Shown here in pieces: positions 62,475 through 64,000 of a stretch of 64,000 bases of DNA. How positions within the stretch are numbered: position 1 is the first letter of the stretch; each line of letters opens with the position of its first letter. The notes under the pieces are model-generated. The model saw only the letters and a program-made list of their open reading frames with translations. It did no database searches and had not been told where the DNA came from. This DNA comes from Cohnella thailandensis (lineage in GTDB: Bacteria; Bacillota; Bacilli; Paenibacillales; Paenibacillaceae), in contig NZ_JACJVQ010000002.1 of assembly GCF_014212135.1 (NCBI RefSeq), positions 1 to 64,000 of the forward strand. The letters are read 5' to 3'. Made by a program: the position numbers and the translations under genes.

Positions 62475-62988
62475 GTTCTCCGCCCCCTTTTCCGCCGACT
62501 AGCCTGAGCTGCTTCAACGCCTGGTTGAGCCACGTTTTGACCGTCCCCTCCGGCTTCTCCAGCAAGCGAGAAATCTCGGTCAGCGTCATGTCCTCGTAAT
62601 ACTTCAGAATGATGACGTGCTTATGATTCGGCTTCAGGTTCTCGATCTCCATGCCGAGTTGAATCCGGTCGTCCAGGTTGAGCTCCTTCGACAGCGGCTC
62701 CGGCACCTCGTCAACCGGCGTCATCCGCTGCCTGCGCTTGCGCTCGTCCAGGCAGTAACGAATGAGAATGCGAATGAGCCAAGTGTGAAAATACCGCGGT
62801 TCCTTCAGCTTTCCAAGCTTCAAATAAGCGCGATAGGTAAGTTCCTGGATCGCTTCGATCGCGTCTTCTTCGTTCTTCAGGTACGAATAGGCGATCCGGA
62901 ATAGCCGAACCCTCTCGGAATGGATCAGCCCGTAGAATGCCTGGTCGTCTCCGCCCTGAGCGGCGATCACTTGCTCTTCGGTCGTCAT
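62467..62988 (-). CDS. ECF sigma factor (SigX/SigV-like)
   Basis: Encodes 173 residues with region 2 (FRIAYSYLKNEEDAIEAIQEL) and region 4 (MTLTEISRLLEKPEGTVKTWL). It probably responds to envelope stress, and is held by the overlapping anti-sigma factor. Family assignment within ECF is approximate. Confidence 0.88.
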   Translation of the reverse strand: MTTEEQVIAAQGGDDQAFYGLIHSERVRLFRIAYSYLKNEEDAIEAIQELTYRAYLKLGKLKEPRYFHTWLIRILIRYCLDERKRRQRMTPVDEVPEPLSKELNLDDRIQLGMEIENLKPNHKHVIILKYYEDMTLTEISRLLEKPEGTVKTWLNQALKQLRLVGGKGGGEHA

Positions 62989-63052
62989 GCTTGCCCTCCC
63001 TTCTCATCCATTAGACATCCGAGGCGCGGAAACGGTTTTGGGGGGAGAAAAA

Positions 63053-63099
63053 AATAGAGCCGCTCCCGCAGGTCAAAAAACCTGGGGAACAGCTCTATT
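63053..63099 (-). terminator. Terminator after odhB
   Basis: AATAGAGC / GCTCTATT outer stem with an inner AGGT/ACCT hairpin; the minus strand continues TTTTTTTCTCC. Confidence 0.85.
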
Positions 63100-63114
63100 A
63101 GGTCGGTTAAAGGA

Positions 63115-64000
63115 TTAGCCTTCCAGAAGAAGAGTTTCCGGATCTTCGAGCAGTTCCTTCACCTTAACGAGGAATTGCACCGCTTCTGCGCCGTCGACGA
63201 TGCGATGGTCGTAGGAAAGCGCGATGTACATCATCGGACGGATCGCGACTTCCGTGTTGTTGTTGATCGCGACCGGACGGTATTGGATCTTGTGCATGCC
63301 CAGGATGCCCACTTGAGGAGCGTTCAGGATCGGCGTCGACAGCAGCGAGCCGAACGTGCCGCCGTTCGTGATCGTGAACGTTCCGCCTTGCAGGTCGGAC
63401 AGCGCCAGCGTGTTGGAACGAGCCTTGGTCGCGAGGTCCACGATGGAACGCTCGATCTCGGCGAAGCCCAGCTTGTCGGCGTCGCGAACGACCGGAACGA
63501 CGAGGCCTTCCTTAGCGGAAACGGCGATGCCGATGTCGTAGTATTTCTTGGCGATGATGTCCTCGCCTTCGATCTCCGCGTTGAGCAGAGGGAACTTCTT
63601 CAGCGCGCCTACGACGGCCTTCGTGAAGAACGACATGAAGCCGAGGTTGACTTCGTTCTTCTCCTTGAAGGAGTCCTTGCGGCGCTTGCGCACGTCCATG
63701 ATGGCCGTCATGTCGACTTCGTTGAACGTGGTCAGCATAGCTGCCGTGTGCTGCGCTTGAACGAGGCGGTTCGCGATCGTCGCGCGGCGGCGGGACATCT
63801 TCTTGCGTTCGTACGGCTTGTTCGACGTGAACGCAGGAGCTGCAGGCGCAGGAGCGGCTGCAGGGGCCGGAGCCGCAGCAGGTGCGGGAGCGGCTGCCGC
63901 GCTCAGATCGATGCCTTGCTCGCGAGCGTTCTTGCGCGCGGACGGCGAACCGATCGTAGCCGGGTTGGAAGGCTGCGAAGGCGCAGCTGCCGGAGCGGCC
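63115..64000 (-). CDS. odhB: Dihydrolipoyl succinyltransferase E2 (5' end beyond window)
   Basis: 295 codons to the window edge. It contains the peripheral subunit-binding domain ([15 protein letters not shown]), an Ala/Pro linker and the catalytic acyltransferase domain with [19 protein letters not shown] (OdhB/SucB type) and the catalytic DHRIVDG. The lipoyl domain lies beyond the window. It transfers succinyl groups in the 2-oxoglutarate dehydrogenase complex. Ends with a clear terminator. Confidence 0.93.
   Translation of the reverse strand, partial: AAPAAAPSQPSNPATIGSPSARKNAREQGIDLSAAAAPAPAAAPAPAAAPAPAAPAFTSNKPYERKKMSRRRATIANRLVQAQHTAAMLTTFNEVDMTAIMDVRKRRKDSFKEKNEVNLGFMSFFTKAVVGALKKFPLLNAEIEGEDIIAKKYYDIGIAVSAKEGLVVPVVRDADKLGFAEIERSIVDLATKARSNTLALSDLQGGTFTITNGGTFGSLLSTPILNAPQVGILGMHKIQYRPVAINNNTEVAIRPMMYIALSYDHRIVDGAEAVQFLVKVKELLEDPETLLLEG

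Overview
The window looks like chromosome from a spore-forming, motile Paenibacillaceae bacterium (Paenibacillus or Cohnella type). This rests on the moderately GC-rich housekeeping genes, CotS/CotSA-like spore-coat genes, an S-layer-homology protein, Lpl-type ABC transporters beside YesM/YesN-type two-component regulators, EcsAB, a chemoreceptor and CheX. No rRNA or tRNA gene was recognised.

Layout. 1-4958 (minus) is most of a giant decapeptide-repeat protein that leaves the window at the left edge. 5.0-13.5 kb holds mntH with a MntR-type operator, a glycosyltransferase, psd, a translationally coupled MocR/AraC regulator pair divergent from a PNPOx-like flavoprotein, and an aminotransferase. 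13.5-17.6 kb is an accessory stretch of small, mostly minus-strand genes (histidine phosphatase, a thiol-acyltransferase-like protein, lipoproteins) ending in two decayed genes.

18.1-25.1 kb is the most unusual region: an array of eight complete, highly structured 170-195 bp repeats plus one decayed copy. They alternate with AT-rich single-gene units, all on the minus strand. Repeat ends, gene-repeat order, stop codons lying in the repeat edge, swapped end sequences and duplicated gene+repeat units all follow the logic of an integron gene-cassette array (attC-like sites), but no integrase is in the window. Cargo includes an Abi/HEPN-like protein, a PD-(D/E)XK-like protein, a Doc toxin-antitoxin pair, several unknown small proteins, and two copies of a non-coding cassette built on a 38 bp minisatellite.

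25.1-44.8 kb returns to normal composition: a degenerate dihydroorotate-dehydrogenase-like protein with a membrane partner, a GNAT enzyme, a CidR-type LysR regulator divergent from cidAB, then a beta-1,3-glucan-type locus (cytoplasmic GH16, ABC permeases and binding lipoprotein, sensor kinase and response regulator, large secreted GH16) and a spore-coat cluster. 44.8-64 kb carries ecsAB, an SLH protein, a DEAD-box helicase, an SDR, cheX, an MFS exporter with its PadR regulator, a LysR regulator, histidinol phosphatase, a DMT transporter, an HxlR regulator, a chemoreceptor, a VanY-type peptidase, an ECF sigma/anti-sigma pair, and the catalytic end of odhB. Terminator hairpins separate most units.
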